From Rhodospirillaceae bacterium (GTDB taxonomy: Bacteria > Pseudomonadota > Alphaproteobacteria > UBA7985), in contig PAFB01000036.1 of NCBI GenBank assembly GCA_002700865.1, positions 1-11,362 of the forward strand: 11,362 nt of DNA. Reading direction: 5' to 3'. Below are positions 1 to 7,476 of this stretch, piece by piece; the stretch's first letter is position 1; the number at the start of each line of letters is the position of its first letter. The notes beneath the pieces were generated by a model. The model was not told the origin of the DNA and searched no databases. It saw nothing but the letters and a program-made list of their open reading frames with translations. The position numbers and the translations under genes were made by a program.

Positions 1-1
1 A

Positions 2-880
2 CTGGGGTTGGAAAATTACCGCGAGGAGGTTCGGGCTGAGCTGGCCAATATTGACCGCGCTCCTTTTGCCAGTGTCGAAGCCGAGTATGCGCGCATTCGG
101 GACGCCTTCGAAGAAGGCACGCCGCAGATGGAACCGGCGAGCGCCCTTGACCTGAGTACCGCCGAGCCCGCATTCAAACGCTGGGTTGAGGCAAACGTCG
201 CCCCACATCGGGTTGACGGCTGGGCCATCGCGCAGATTTCCGTCAAACCCAAGGGCGGTATTCCCGGCGACGTGACTGGCGAGCAAATGCGTGCGCTGGC
301 TGATCTGGCCGATGCTCACTCCCAAGGCGAATTGCGCATCACGCACCGCCAAAACGTGGTTTTCCCTTACGTCAGGGCCGCAGAGCTCGAAGCCCTTTAT
401 CAGGGGCTCGCCGCCATTGGGTTGGGCGAAGATAACATCGGGCAGGCTTCTGATATCATCGCTTGCCCCGGTCTGGATTACTGCGCCCTTGCAACGGCCC
501 GCTCGATCCCGGTTGCTCAAGAGCTGTCAACCATCCTGCGCACGCGCGAAGCGGCAGATGCGCTGGGCCCCATCACGCTGAACATCTCCGGCTGTATCAA
601 CGCCTGCGGCCATCACCACGCCGCCAACATTGGTATTCTGGGCCTGAACAAGGCGGAGAAGGAAAGCTATCAGATCACGCTGGGCGGGCGATCCGATGAG
701 CAGGCGTCCGTGGGTGAAATCCTTGGCCCTGGGTTTGCGCAGGCCGATGTGCCCGGTGCCGTCTCCAAGATCATCGACACCTATCTGAGCCTGCGAGAGA
801 GCGCAGAGGAGCGCTTTCCCGATACCTATGCCCGCGTGGGTAAAGAACCATTCAAGGAGGCCGTCTATGTGGGTGCTTAA
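2..880 (+). CDS. cysI: Siroheme sulfite/nitrite reductase, C-terminal part (5' end outside window)
   Basis: This is the C-terminal part (about 292 residues) of a siroheme/4Fe-4S reductase, probably the assimilatory sulfite reductase that makes sulfide for cysteine synthesis in the cytoplasm. The reading frame is open to the left edge, so the true start lies upstream; family members are usually about 550 residues. The four cluster/siroheme cysteines are seen as C-x5-C (CPGLDYC, codons at 464 and 482) and C-x3-C (CINAC, codons at 593 and 605). The second is preceded by ISG and followed by a His-rich GHHH. The ferredoxin-like half-domain has the ITHRQN motif near 335-355, typical of the substrate/siroheme arginines. 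The stop lies 14 bp inside the next gene, which suggests translational coupling. A nitrite reductase cannot be excluded by sequence alone, but the DUF934 and fpr neighbours favour sulfite reduction. The gene symbol follows the common alphaproteobacterial usage. Confidence 0.9.
   Translation: MGLENYREEVRAELANIDRAPFASVEAEYARIRDAFEEGTPQMEPASALDLSTAEPAFKRWVEANVAPHRVDGWAIAQISVKPKGGIPGDVTGEQMRALADLADAHSQGELRITHRQNVVFPYVRAAELEALYQGLAAIGLGEDNIGQASDIIACPGLDYCALATARSIPVAQELSTILRTREAADALGPITLNISGCINACGHHHAANIGILGLNKAEKESYQITLGGRSDEQASVGEILGPGFAQADVPGAVSKIIDTYLSLRESAEERFPDTYARVGKEPFKEAVYVGA
854..860 (+). promoter_or_regulatory. Strong Shine-Dalgarno site deciding the DUF934-rhodanese start
   Basis: AAGGAGG lies six bases before the ATG at 867, inside the 3' end of the reductase gene. 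It decides the start at 867 rather than the in-frame ATG at 828, which would give 13 extra residues overlapping the reductase. Its position inside an upstream coding region fits translational coupling of the two genes. Confidence 0.8.
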
Positions 881-1688
881 GGATCAGGGCCAGCATTTCG
901 AACATCGCGCAGACAGCGACGAAGCGGCTGGCGGCCTGCGGGTTGATGCGGGTGAGCCTTGTCTGGATGAACAGTCATTCTCCAACGACGGCGCGTCCGT
1001 CACGCTCAACTTTCCCAGTTCCCACGATGGACGCGGCTTTTCCTTTGCCCGGCGGGTCCGGCGCGAGCGCGGGGAAGGCTTTCGGATCATCGCCACCGGC
1101 AATCTGATCCCGGATCAGGCGCGTATGGCGTTTCAATGCGGCTTCTCGGAAATCCACCTGAGCGACGCCTTGGTCGAGCGCCACGGCGAAGGGGCATGGC
1201 GTCAGGCGACCACAGTCGCGCCGGATGCGCTCTACACAAAGTCCGGTAAGTCCGCGTCGATTTGGGACGCACGGCACCAGCACAGGGTCAGCATCAAATC
1301 CCTCACCTCCAGCGAGGCCTACGACGAGCTGCTACAAAGCGCCAACGCGGTCCTGTTGGACGTGCGCACCTCTGCCGAATGGCAGTTCGTCGGGCGCCCC
1401 AGCTTTGAACGCAGCGTTGGTATCCAGTGGCAGACCTTCCCTTACGGCTCGCAAAATCCCAATTTTGTGGCAGAGGTTGCTGATGCAAGTCTGACGCAGG
1501 AAACGCCGATATTCTTGATATGTCGGTCCGGCGTTCGCTCTCTCGCGGCAGCTGAAGCCTTGAAAGAAGCAGGGTATAAGGATCTGACCAACGTCTCCGA
1601 AGGCTTCGAAGGGGCGAAAAATGCAGCTGGTCGCCGCGGCATGCTCAACGGCTGGAAAGCGGCTCAATTGCCGTGGAACCAGGATTAA
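867..1688 (+). CDS. DUF934 domain fused to C-terminal rhodanese domain
   Basis: A 273-residue cytoplasmic protein with two domains. Residues about 45-120 match the DUF934 pattern: DGRGFSFAR, then an arginine-rich stretch, GNLIPDQ and the conserved FQCGF at 89-93. DUF934 genes regularly follow sulfite reductase genes, and an accessory role in sulfite reduction is assumed for the family. Residues about 142-265 form a single rhodanese domain: LLDVRTSAEW at 163-172, and the active-site loop CRSGVR at 219-224 with C219 as the persulfide-carrying cysteine. The domain ends in NGWKAAQLPW, as in stand-alone alphaproteobacterial rhodaneses. Both domains are in one uninterrupted frame. The gene overlaps the reductase by 14 bp and ends 22 bp before fpr. 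I infer that it delivers or accepts sulfur at the sulfite reductase step. The domain assignments are more certain than this role. Confidence 0.85.
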   Translation: MWVLKDQGQHFEHRADSDEAAGGLRVDAGEPCLDEQSFSNDGASVTLNFPSSHDGRGFSFARRVRRERGEGFRIIATGNLIPDQARMAFQCGFSEIHLSDALVERHGEGAWRQATTVAPDALYTKSGKSASIWDARHQHRVSIKSLTSSEAYDELLQSANAVLLDVRTSAEWQFVGRPSFERSVGIQWQTFPYGSQNPNFVAEVADASLTQETPIFLICRSGVRSLAAAEALKEAGYKDLTNVSEGFEGAKNAAGRRGMLNGWKAAQLPWNQD

Positions 1689-1710
1689 AGACCAAGGACC
1701 GAACCACACC

Positions 1711-2478
1711 ATGTTCGAACAAACCGTACTGGAAACCCAGCACTATACCGACCGGCTGTTTCGCTTCCGCATGACGCGGCCGCAAAACTTCCGGTTCCGC
1801 TCGGGTGAGTTTGTGATGATCGGCCTGCCGGGCGAGAATGGGAAACCGCTGTTGCGCGCCTACTCGATTGCCTCTCCGGCTTGGGACGACAACCTTGAAT
1901 TCTTTTCAATCAAAGTCCCCGACGGCCCCCTGACCTCCCGCCTGCAAAACATCAGCGAAGGCGATACCGTCATTCTGGGCAAGAAATCGACGGGAACCCT
2001 CGTCCTGGACGCCCTTAAGCCGGGCAAGACTCTGTATTTGCTTTCCACAGGCACCGGCATCGCGCCTTTCGCCTCGCTGATCCGCGAGCCCGAGACTTTT
2101 GAACGGTTTGAGAAGGTCGTGTTGTGTCACACCACGCGGGAAATCTCTGAGCTGCAATACGGGATCGACTTGATGGACGAAATCCGCAGCGATGCGATGC
2201 TCTCAGAAGTCGTTGGTGACAAGCTGGTACACTTCACCTCCGTTACCCGCGAAGACTACCCGGTCAGGGGGCGGATCACTCACTTGATCGACGATGGCAC
2301 CCTGTTCCGGGAAATCGGCGAAGCGGAAGGCTTTGACCCTGCGTGCGACCGCGTGATGATCTGTGGCTCTATGGAGATGCTACGCGATTGCGCTGAGCTG
2401 TGCGAAACAGCCGGCCTTGTCGAAGGCTCCAACAACCAGCCCGGCGACTACGTCATCGAGAAGGCGTTTGCGGACTAG
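1711..2478 (+). CDS. fpr: Ferredoxin--NADP+ reductase
   Basis: A 255-residue FAD enzyme that passes electrons between NADPH and ferredoxin or flavodoxin in the cytoplasm. The FAD domain carries RAYSIASP at 49-56, the RxYS flavin motif. The NADP domain carries STGTGIAPF at 112-120, LCHTTR at 138-143 and the CGS motif at 218-220. The C-terminus continues past the usual aromatic end as VIEKAFAD, as in bacterial fpr proteins. The ATG at 1711 is chosen because MFEQTVLETQHYT aligns with the usual family start; an upstream in-frame ATG at 1621 would overlap the rhodanese domain by about 68 bp. The Shine-Dalgarno is weak (AAGGA, 12 bases upstream). Its place after the reductase suggests it supplies electrons for sulfite reduction through ferredoxin, in place of a CysJ flavoprotein. 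It overlaps the convergent dehydrogenase gene by 4 bp. Confidence 0.9.
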   Translation: MFEQTVLETQHYTDRLFRFRMTRPQNFRFRSGEFVMIGLPGENGKPLLRAYSIASPAWDDNLEFFSIKVPDGPLTSRLQNISEGDTVILGKKSTGTLVLDALKPGKTLYLLSTGTGIAPFASLIREPETFERFEKVVLCHTTREISELQYGIDLMDEIRSDAMLSEVVGDKLVHFTSVTREDYPVRGRITHLIDDGTLFREIGEAEGFDPACDRVMICGSMEMLRDCAELCETAGLVEGSNNQPGDYVIEKAFAD

Positions 2479-3227
2479 TCCAGCAGGCCAACGGCGCGCC
2501 GGCCTTCCTCGGTTTTGAGCGAGAAGTCAGTGCCAGCGTAAGCTGCCCCTGCGTCGGTGCAAAGAAACGCAATGGCGCGGCCTGCCCACTCGGCCGGGAT
2601 ATGATCGGACCATTCCAGCGTGCTGATTGGGTTCATGCCCGATTTCGTAATGACCACCTGCATATCGGTCGCCACTGTGCCCGGCGACATGCCAACCACG
2701 GTGATCCCCAGAGGCCCCCACTCCTTGTGTCCGCTTCGGGTCAGGCTGAGCACGGCCGCTTTGGTCGCGCAATAATGGCTCCAGCCTTCAAGCGCATTCA
2801 GGGCAGCGCCAGAAGAGACATTGACGACTGTTCCCCGGCTCGCCTTAAGCGCATCAAAAGCCGCGTGCATGCCGTTGTAGACACCCATGAGGTTGATATC
2901 GACCACTTTGGCCCACTGGGCAGGGTCTGACTCTTCCAATCTGGCCACCGGTTCGATGACCCCGGCATTGTTCACCAAAGCATCAAGACCGCCGAACGTC
3001 GCGACCGCCTGCTCAATGGCACCTTTCACCGTCGCATAGTCCGCCACGTCTCCAGTCACTGTCAGGACGCGATCAGGGCCCAGGCGGGCAGCGAGGGCGT
3101 CCAGCGCCGCCTGACCACGCGCCATCAGCACAAGATTGGCGCCCAAGCCATGCAGAACTTCAGCGGCAGCAGCACCAATCCCCTTTGAGGCACCGGTGAT
3201 GAGAATGGTTTTGTTGGAAAAAGTCAT
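2475..3227 (-). CDS. Short-chain dehydrogenase/reductase (SDR), classical type
   Basis: A 250-residue NAD(P)-dependent oxidoreductase of unknown substrate. It has the complete classical SDR set: the cofactor loop TGASKGIG at 11-18, D60 in GDVAD for the adenine, NNAG at 86-89, and the tetrad N112, S139, Y152 and K156 with the YCATK active-site sequence. The PGTVATDM motif follows the active site. R37 after the second strand hints at NADP(H) preference. Length is normal for the family, and there is no signal peptide or membrane segment. It stands alone on the minus strand, separated from the secreted-protein gene by a hairpin terminator, and converges on fpr with overlapping stop codons. The Shine-Dalgarno is weak (AAGAAG). 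The context gives no pathway. Confidence 0.9.
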   Translation of the reverse strand: MTFSNKTILITGASKGIGAAAAEVLHGLGANLVLMARGQAALDALAARLGPDRVLTVTGDVADYATVKGAIEQAVATFGGLDALVNNAGVIEPVARLEESDPAQWAKVVDINLMGVYNGMHAAFDALKASRGTVVNVSSGAALNALEGWSHYCATKAAVLSLTRSGHKEWGPLGITVVGMSPGTVATDMQVVITKSGMNPISTLEWSDHIPAEWAGRAIAFLCTDAGAAYAGTDFSLKTEEGRRAVGLLD

Positions 3228-3361
3228 GGTTGCTTCTTGCAGTTGGAGACGGCGACGCCGACTGCCCCCTTGGGCTGTGAGATTTCAGGCCAAGCATAGG
3301 CCCTGCCTGACCATCCGGGCTACAAAAACCACCGGTTTCGAAAACAAAAGGCCTCAAGAAC

Positions 3362-3397
3362 AAAGGGCACAGCCTCAAAATAGAAGCTGTGCCCTTT
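3362..3397 (-). terminator. Strong hairpin terminator after the secreted-protein gene
   Basis: Perfect 12-bp arms, AAAGGGCACAGC at 3362-3373 and GCTGTGCCCTTT at 3386-3397, flank a 12-base loop. The hairpin starts about 40 bases after the stop of the secreted-protein gene on the minus strand. The right-arm T residues run into a T-rich tract on the minus strand. The stem also ends in TTTT on the plus strand, so it may act both ways. It would insulate the dehydrogenase gene from transcription coming from upstream. Confidence 0.75.
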
Positions 3398-3436
3398 TCA
3401 AACCGTCATGCAACTAGGTTGCCGACAACGTTTTCC

Positions 3437-3982
3437 TTAAACGCCGCCATTGTACCAGTAGCACTTCTTGTTTTTGTTGTGGGGCCGTGGGTTGTCTTTG
3501 AACCAGATCGGCATATCGCGGACTTTGTCGCCAGCGTCGTAGTCTTTCTTCACCCAGCAGTCGGTCTCGCCAAAGTAGACCGTGCCGTCCACATCTGGGT
3601 AGATGTAATTGTCTTGCGCGAAACGCTGATCCCAACCATTGGGCAGCTTGTCCTCTGTTCCGTGACAGAGTTCGGCGGTCGGCACACACTTATGGAGTTT
3701 GTTGCGGATAAGAGTGCTCTCTGTCGTAGGTGGGCACTTTACCGAACAGTAAACCTTGTCGGTGCCCCGTGGGACAACTGGACCGCCAGCTTCAAATTTG
3801 TAGGCGATTTTGTTGCGGTCTTCCCAGGCGATCTCGAGACGACCATTTTCCCGGCAATTTTCCATCCAGTTCGTCTTCTTCAGTTCGTTATATGTCTTAG
3901 CCTGAGCTGTGTTGGCCGTGCCTGCGATGGCGGCGAAAGCAACAGCAATCACGGCCAGCATCGTTGAACGAATCTTGATCAT
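3437..3982 (-). CDS. Secreted cysteine-rich protein of unknown function
   Basis: A 181-residue protein I do not recognise. Residues 1-28 are a typical Sec signal peptide: basic MIKIR, an Ala/Val/Ile-rich core, and AQA at 26-28 with probable cleavage before K29. The mature part, about 153 residues, has seven cysteines at 43, 79, 83, 99, 106, 142 and 174, including YCSVKCPP. It is rich in Lys, Asp, Trp and Tyr, ending KKCYWYNGGV. Disulfide-bonded periplasmic or extracellular folding is likely; an odd cysteine count leaves one free or an intermolecular bond. GAGGA lies seven bases before the ATG at 3982, and a strong terminator follows, so this looks like a complete one-gene unit. A 192-codon frame on the opposite strand lacks these signals. 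Upstream lies the AT-rich stretch. Function unknown. Confidence 0.75.
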   Translation of the reverse strand: MIKIRSTMLAVIAVAFAAIAGTANTAQAKTYNELKKTNWMENCRENGRLEIAWEDRNKIAYKFEAGGPVVPRGTDKVYCSVKCPPTTESTLIRNKLHKCVPTAELCHGTEDKLPNGWDQRFAQDNYIYPDVDGTVYFGETDCWVKKDYDAGDKVRDMPIWFKDNPRPHNKNKKCYWYNGGV

Positions 3983-4093
3983 GTATGTATCCTCAATCTG
4001 AAAAACGCGATTATCTTTCTCTTAAACTGAGGGATAGGCAAACAGGTTGAAACGTACAACTGCAATGTAAGTGAAAGAATTAAAATATTTTTT

Positions 4094-4116
4094 ACTAAGA
4101 CGTCTTCGTCTTTAGT
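4094..4116. repeat. Inverted repeat (short hairpin)
   Basis: ACTAAGACG at 4094-4102 and CGTCTTTAGT at 4107-4116 are complementary with a one-base bulge around a 4-base loop. It is flanked by a T-run on its left side on the plus strand, which is the wrong side for a plus-strand terminator and gives A-runs on the minus strand. It is therefore not a normal terminator for either neighbour. It could be an operator or leader hairpin for the secreted-protein gene. Confidence 0.45.
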
Positions 4117-4252
4117 ACGAAATCGAAAATCACAACATTATTTTGCAATTTGTTGGGCAATAACAAGAAATTGGAATTATTCCGCCTTCTATTCTCACTT
4201 TGCATCGAAAAATTCGACCAAACTACGACAGTCATTAGGTAAGAATTGGCTC

Positions 4253-4266
4253 AAAATTTAAATTTT
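4253..4266. repeat. Perfect 14-bp AT-only palindrome
   Basis: AAAATTTAAATTTT is its own reverse complement. In an AT-rich stretch such a palindrome can arise by chance, so its role is uncertain. A DNA-binding protein site or a bent-DNA element is possible. Confidence 0.4.
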
Positions 4267-4360
4267 TAACAGTATCGCTATCAAATTATAGTCTTAATGG
4301 ACGCAGAATCAGTCAGTGCTTGCGATCACCAAACCACCAAGGCCGAACCCAGCACGACGG

Positions 4361-4393
4361 AAAAATGCCTACGATCAGCGTTGGATTGCAGGC
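4361..4393 (-). terminator. Weak candidate terminator after sdhB
   Basis: On the minus strand, GCCTGC and GTAGGC (plus-strand 4388-4393 and 4367-4372) form a 6-bp stem with one G-U pair and a 15-base loop, followed by ATTTTT. It begins 15 bases after the sdhB stop, where the end of the sdhCDAB transcript is expected. The long loop and short stem make it weak. Confidence 0.4.
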
Positions 4394-4408
4394 TTGGACA
4401 AGGAAAAT

Positions 4409-5200
4409 TTACCCTCGACGTTCCACCATCATCTTCTTGATTTCAGTGATTGCCTTGGCCGGATTCAAGCCTTTTGGGCATGTTTTGGTGCAGTTCATGA
4501 TGGTGTGACAGCGGTACAGGCGGAAAGGGTCTTCCAGCGCATCCAGCCGCTCCCCCGTCGCCTCATCCCGACTGTCTGCCAGCCAGCGATAAGCCTGCAG
4601 CAGGATCGCTGGGCCAAGATAGCGGTCGCCGTTCCACCAGTATGACGGGCAAGCAGTCGAGCACGAAAAGCACAGGATGCATTCCCACAGGCCGTCAAGC
4701 TTGGCACGATCCTCGACCGACTGATAGCGCTCACGCGATGGCGCAGGGCTATCGGTCTTGAGCCAAGGCTCAATCGACGCAAGCTGGCTGTAGAGCTGGT
4801 CCAGATCCGGGACCAGGTCTTTGACCACCGGCCGATGCGGCAAGGGATAAACCCCGACGTCGCCGCGAATGTCATTCAGGTTCTTGGTACACGCCAGCGT
4901 GTTCGTGCCATCAATATTCATCGAACACGACCCGCAAACCCCTTCACGGCACGAGCGGCGAAATGTCAGCGAGGAGTCGACGTTGTTCTTGATCCAGATC
5001 AGCGCGTCGAGAACCATTTGACCGGCACGCTCCACCGGCACTTCATAGGTGTCGATACGCGGGTTTTCGCCAGTCTCGGGATTCCAGCGATAAACCTTGA
5101 ACTTCCGCGCCTTGCCGCTTTCGCCCATTTGGTCGGCGGGCGCTTTCCAGTGCAGGCCCTTTTTGACCTGTGAATTCTTGGGCAAGGTGAACTGAGCCAT
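4409..5200 (-). CDS. sdhB: Succinate dehydrogenase iron-sulfur subunit
   Basis: A 263-residue subunit of respiratory complex II on the cytoplasmic face of the inner membrane. It passes electrons from the SdhA flavin through three Fe-S clusters to quinone. The [2Fe-2S] ligands C84, C89, C92 and C104 are in the N-terminal plant-ferredoxin domain ([10 protein letters not shown]). The [4Fe-4S] ligands C174, C177 and C180 are in [12 protein letters not shown]. The [3Fe-4S] ligands are C184, C231 and C237, with C241 belonging to the [4Fe-4S] group in the usual bacterial ferredoxin pattern ([17 protein letters not shown]). The length is normal. It is the last gene of sdhCDAB, 41 bp after sdhA. The ribosome-binding site is only AGAGAGAAG, preceded by a short ACG triplet run. 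Confidence 0.97.
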   Translation of the reverse strand: MAQFTLPKNSQVKKGLHWKAPADQMGESGKARKFKVYRWNPETGENPRIDTYEVPVERAGQMVLDALIWIKNNVDSSLTFRRSCREGVCGSCSMNIDGTNTLACTKNLNDIRGDVGVYPLPHRPVVKDLVPDLDQLYSQLASIEPWLKTDSPAPSRERYQSVEDRAKLDGLWECILCFSCSTACPSYWWNGDRYLGPAILLQAYRWLADSRDEATGERLDALEDPFRLYRCHTIMNCTKTCPKGLNPAKAITEIKKMMVERRG

Positions 5201-5217
5201 AGGATCTGCTTCTCTCT

Positions 5218-5229
5218 CGTCGTCGTCGT
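5218..5229 (-). repeat. Short triplet run in the sdhA-sdhB gap
   Basis: Four copies of CGT on the plus strand (ACG on the minus) lie directly upstream of the purine-rich AGAGAGAAG that serves as the sdhB ribosome-binding site. It is too short to argue strongly for slippage variation, but it is the only simple repeat noticed in the operon. Confidence 0.4.
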
Positions 5230-5241
5230 ATCTCGGTTCGC

Positions 5242-7038
5242 TTAGTAGACGCGCTTGGCCGGCTCAACGACAGCGACGTCGTTGGTCAGGGTGCGCATGA
5301 TCACCTCGCGGTAAGTGATGTCCACCTTGCCGCTTTCGTTGACCCAAGCGAGGCTGTGTTTCATCCAGTCTTCGTCGTCCCGCTCCGGGAAATCCTCACG
5401 CGCATGGGCGCCACGGGATTCTTCGCGGTTGGCAGCGGAGTTGATGGTCGCTGAGGACTGGTAAATCAGGTTATCGAATTCAAGCGTTTCGATGAGGTCC
5501 GAGTTCCACACCAGAGACTTGTCGGCCACCCGCAAGTCGTCGCGCTTTTCCCAAGCCTTGTCCATCAGGTCCACGCCCTCTTTGAGCACTTCCCCGGTCC
5601 GGAACACGGCACAGTTATTCTGCATCACGCGCTGCATCTCCAGCCGCAGTTCCGCCGTGCCAGTTTCGCCATTGGCATGGCGAGCCTTGTCAAGACGGGC
5701 CAGGCTGGTGTCACCGGCGTCGCTGGGCAAGTCCTGCTGCTTCGCGCCGGGCTCAACCATTTCCTTACACCGCAAGCCCGCGGCGCGGCCAAAGACCACC
5801 AGATCCAACAGCGAGTTGGAGCCCAGGCGGTTTGCGCCGTGCACGGAAACACAAGCCGCTTCACCAACAGCCATCAAGCCATCAACGGTTGCATCAGGGT
5901 TGTCAGCGGTCGGGCGCAGGACTTCACCGTGATAATTCGTCGGGATGCCGCCCATGTTGTAGTGACAGGTCGGCAGAACCGGAATTGGCTCCTTGGTAAC
6001 GTCAACGCCGGAGAAGATCCGCGCGGTTTCAGAGATACCGGGCAAGCGCTCCTCGAGCTGGCTGGGCGGCAAGTGCGAGAGATCGAGCATGATATGATCG
6101 CTGTCCTCGCCCGCGCCGCGACCTTCGCGAATTTCCATGGTCATGGCACGCGACACCACATCCCGAGAGGCCAGGTCCTTTGCCGAAGGCGCGTAGCGCT
6201 CCATGAAGCGCTCGCCTTCTGAGTTGCGCAGTATCCCACCTTCGCCGCGCGCGCCTTCAGTGATCAGCGCGCCAACGCCGTAAACGCCCGTGGGGTGGAA
6301 TTGGACGAACTCCATATCCTGCGTCGGGATACCCGCCCGAAGCGCCATCCCGCCACCGTCACCAGTGCACGTGTGTGCCGCCGTGCAGCTGAAGTAAGCG
6401 CGGCCATAGCCACCGGTCGCCAAAATCGTTCGCTGAGCGCGGAACCGGTGCAGGCTTCCGTCATCCATTTTCAAGGCCACAACGCCCCGGCAGTTGCCTT
6501 CCGCGTCCATGATCAAGTCGATCACAAAGTATTCGATGAAGAACTCAGCCGATGCTCGCAAAGATTGCTGGTACAGGGTATGCAACATGGCATGCCCGGT
6601 CCGGTCAGCCGCCGAACACGTGCGCTCAGCCTGACCGCCCTTGCCGTAATTGGTGGTCATGCCGCCAAACGGGCGCTGGTAAATCTTGCCGTCTTCCCGG
6701 CGCGAGAACGGCATGCCGTAATGCTCAAGCTCGATAATCGCTGGCACGGCTTCTCGGGTCATGTACTCGATGGCGTCCTGATCACCCAGCCAATCCGACC
6801 CCTTTACGGTGTCGTACATGTGCCAGCGCCAGTCGTCCTCACCCATATTTCCCAGCGACGCCGCGATGCCGCCCTGGGCGGCGACTGTGTGCGAGCGGGT
6901 CGGAAATACTTTGGTAAGATTGGCCGTCTTCAGCCCCGCTTCTGCCAGACCCAGCGTCGCCCGCAGGCCTGAACCGCCAGCGCCGACAACGACAACGTCA
7001 AAGGTATGATCGGTGAACTGATATTCAGTGGTGGCCAT
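5242..7038 (-). CDS. sdhA: Succinate dehydrogenase flavoprotein subunit
   Basis: The 598-residue catalytic subunit of complex II, which oxidises succinate to fumarate in the TCA cycle. The dinucleotide fold GAGGSG is at 19-24. The FAD-attachment region [11 protein letters not shown] contains H50, the expected covalent flavin histidine. The substrate site shows QFHPTG with H248, TEGARGEGG from 260 and LASRDVVSR with R292, which matches the catalytic arginine of the family. The C-terminus ends in KRVY, with the usual arginine-rich helical domain before it. The length is normal. The start at 7038 has AAGGA nine bases upstream. Gaps are 30 bp to sdhD and 41 bp to sdhB, so all four genes are probably one transcript. 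Confidence 0.98.
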   Translation of the reverse strand: MATTEYQFTDHTFDVVVVGAGGSGLRATLGLAEAGLKTANLTKVFPTRSHTVAAQGGIAASLGNMGEDDWRWHMYDTVKGSDWLGDQDAIEYMTREAVPAIIELEHYGMPFSRREDGKIYQRPFGGMTTNYGKGGQAERTCSAADRTGHAMLHTLYQQSLRASAEFFIEYFVIDLIMDAEGNCRGVVALKMDDGSLHRFRAQRTILATGGYGRAYFSCTAAHTCTGDGGGMALRAGIPTQDMEFVQFHPTGVYGVGALITEGARGEGGILRNSEGERFMERYAPSAKDLASRDVVSRAMTMEIREGRGAGEDSDHIMLDLSHLPPSQLEERLPGISETARIFSGVDVTKEPIPVLPTCHYNMGGIPTNYHGEVLRPTADNPDATVDGLMAVGEAACVSVHGANRLGSNSLLDLVVFGRAAGLRCKEMVEPGAKQQDLPSDAGDTSLARLDKARHANGETGTAELRLEMQRVMQNNCAVFRTGEVLKEGVDLMDKAWEKRDDLRVADKSLVWNSDLIETLEFDNLIYQSSATINSAANREESRGAHAREDFPERDDEDWMKHSLAWVNESGKVDITYREVIMRTLTNDVAVVEPAKRVY

Positions 7039-7068
7039 AGAAATGGTTCCTTACGAGTTCCAAGGGGC

Positions 7069-7455
7069 TCAAGCCAGCATCAGGCGAAGAACGGAAAACG
7101 CGGCGATCAGACCCAGAACGATCAAAACACCGCGCACCACGATAATCGTCGTCAGGCGAGCTGCATGGTAACTAATATAATCCTCGATCACGACCTGTAA
7201 GCCGAGGTGGGCGTGGTAAAATGACGCGCAGATGAACAGAAAGGCGACCCCGCCCCAAAATGGCGAGCCTATTTTGGCTGTTGCGGTCGCGTAGTCTTCA
7301 CCGATCAGCGTGATCACCAACAGGATCATCAACGGCGAAAGCACCATCATCGCAATCGCGCTGAGGCGCTGCATCCACCAGTGGTCAGTACCCTCTTTGG
7401 CTGAGCCGAGACCGCGGGCGGTTTTCAGTGAAGGGGTGGCTTTTGCTTGAGACAT
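7069..7455 (-). CDS. sdhD: Succinate dehydrogenase membrane anchor subunit
   Basis: A 128-residue inner-membrane subunit with three hydrophobic segments (about 33-51, 66-90 and 104-126) that helps bind haem b and quinone. The segment FYHAHLGLQVVIEDYI places H81 twelve residues before Y93. This is the spacing of the haem-ligand histidine and the quinone-site tyrosine in the E. coli protein. The N-terminal HWWMQRLSA is typical of the alphaproteobacterial family. AAGGAAG lies just upstream of the ATG. It follows sdhC by 21 bp and precedes sdhA by 30 bp. Confidence 0.93.
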   Translation of the reverse strand: MSQAKATPSLKTARGLGSAKEGTDHWWMQRLSAIAMMVLSPLMILLVITLIGEDYATATAKIGSPFWGGVAFLFICASFYHAHLGLQVVIEDYISYHAARLTTIIVVRGVLIVLGLIAAFSVLRLMLA

Positions 7456-7476
7456 TTCTTGCTTCCTTACCCTGCC

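Larger units (their letters stand above)
3983..4408. other. AT-rich non-coding stretch between the secreted-protein gene and sdhB
   Basis: No convincing gene is seen in these 426 bases. By hand count 4021-4320 is about one third GC, against roughly 60 to 65 percent in nearby sdh coding sequence. It must hold the minus-strand promoter of the secreted-protein gene, but I see no clear -35/-10 pair close to it. A perfect TATAAT reads on the minus strand at 4285-4290, about 300 bases upstream of that gene, without a good -35. It also holds three dyads: 4094-4116, 4205-4217 and 4253-4266. Acquisition by transfer, or a site for a protein that binds AT-rich DNA, is possible but not shown. Confidence 0.6.

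Noticed and set aside
2400..2930. Plus-strand open frame of 176 codons across the end of fpr and the dehydrogenase gene
   Set aside because: It crosses the fpr stop in another frame and is antisense to a complete, motif-rich SDR gene.
3389..3967. Plus-strand open frame of 192 codons opposite the secreted-protein gene
   Set aside because: The minus-strand frame has a signal peptide, a good Shine-Dalgarno and a terminator in the right place; the plus-strand frame begins inside the terminator right arm and has no recognisable features.
4094..4116. Rho-independent terminator in the AT-rich stretch
   Set aside because: The T-run lies on the wrong side of the stem for the plus strand, and the minus-strand side gives A-runs first, so it is listed only as an inverted repeat.
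5677..6222. Plus-strand open frame of 181 codons opposite sdhA
   Set aside because: Antisense shadow of sdhA with no motif, no ribosome-binding site and no family resemblance.
6295..6972. Long plus-strand open frame opposite sdhA, 225 codons
   Set aside because: It is fully antisense to sdhA, has no recognisable domain, and is explained by the GC-rich codon use of sdhA.
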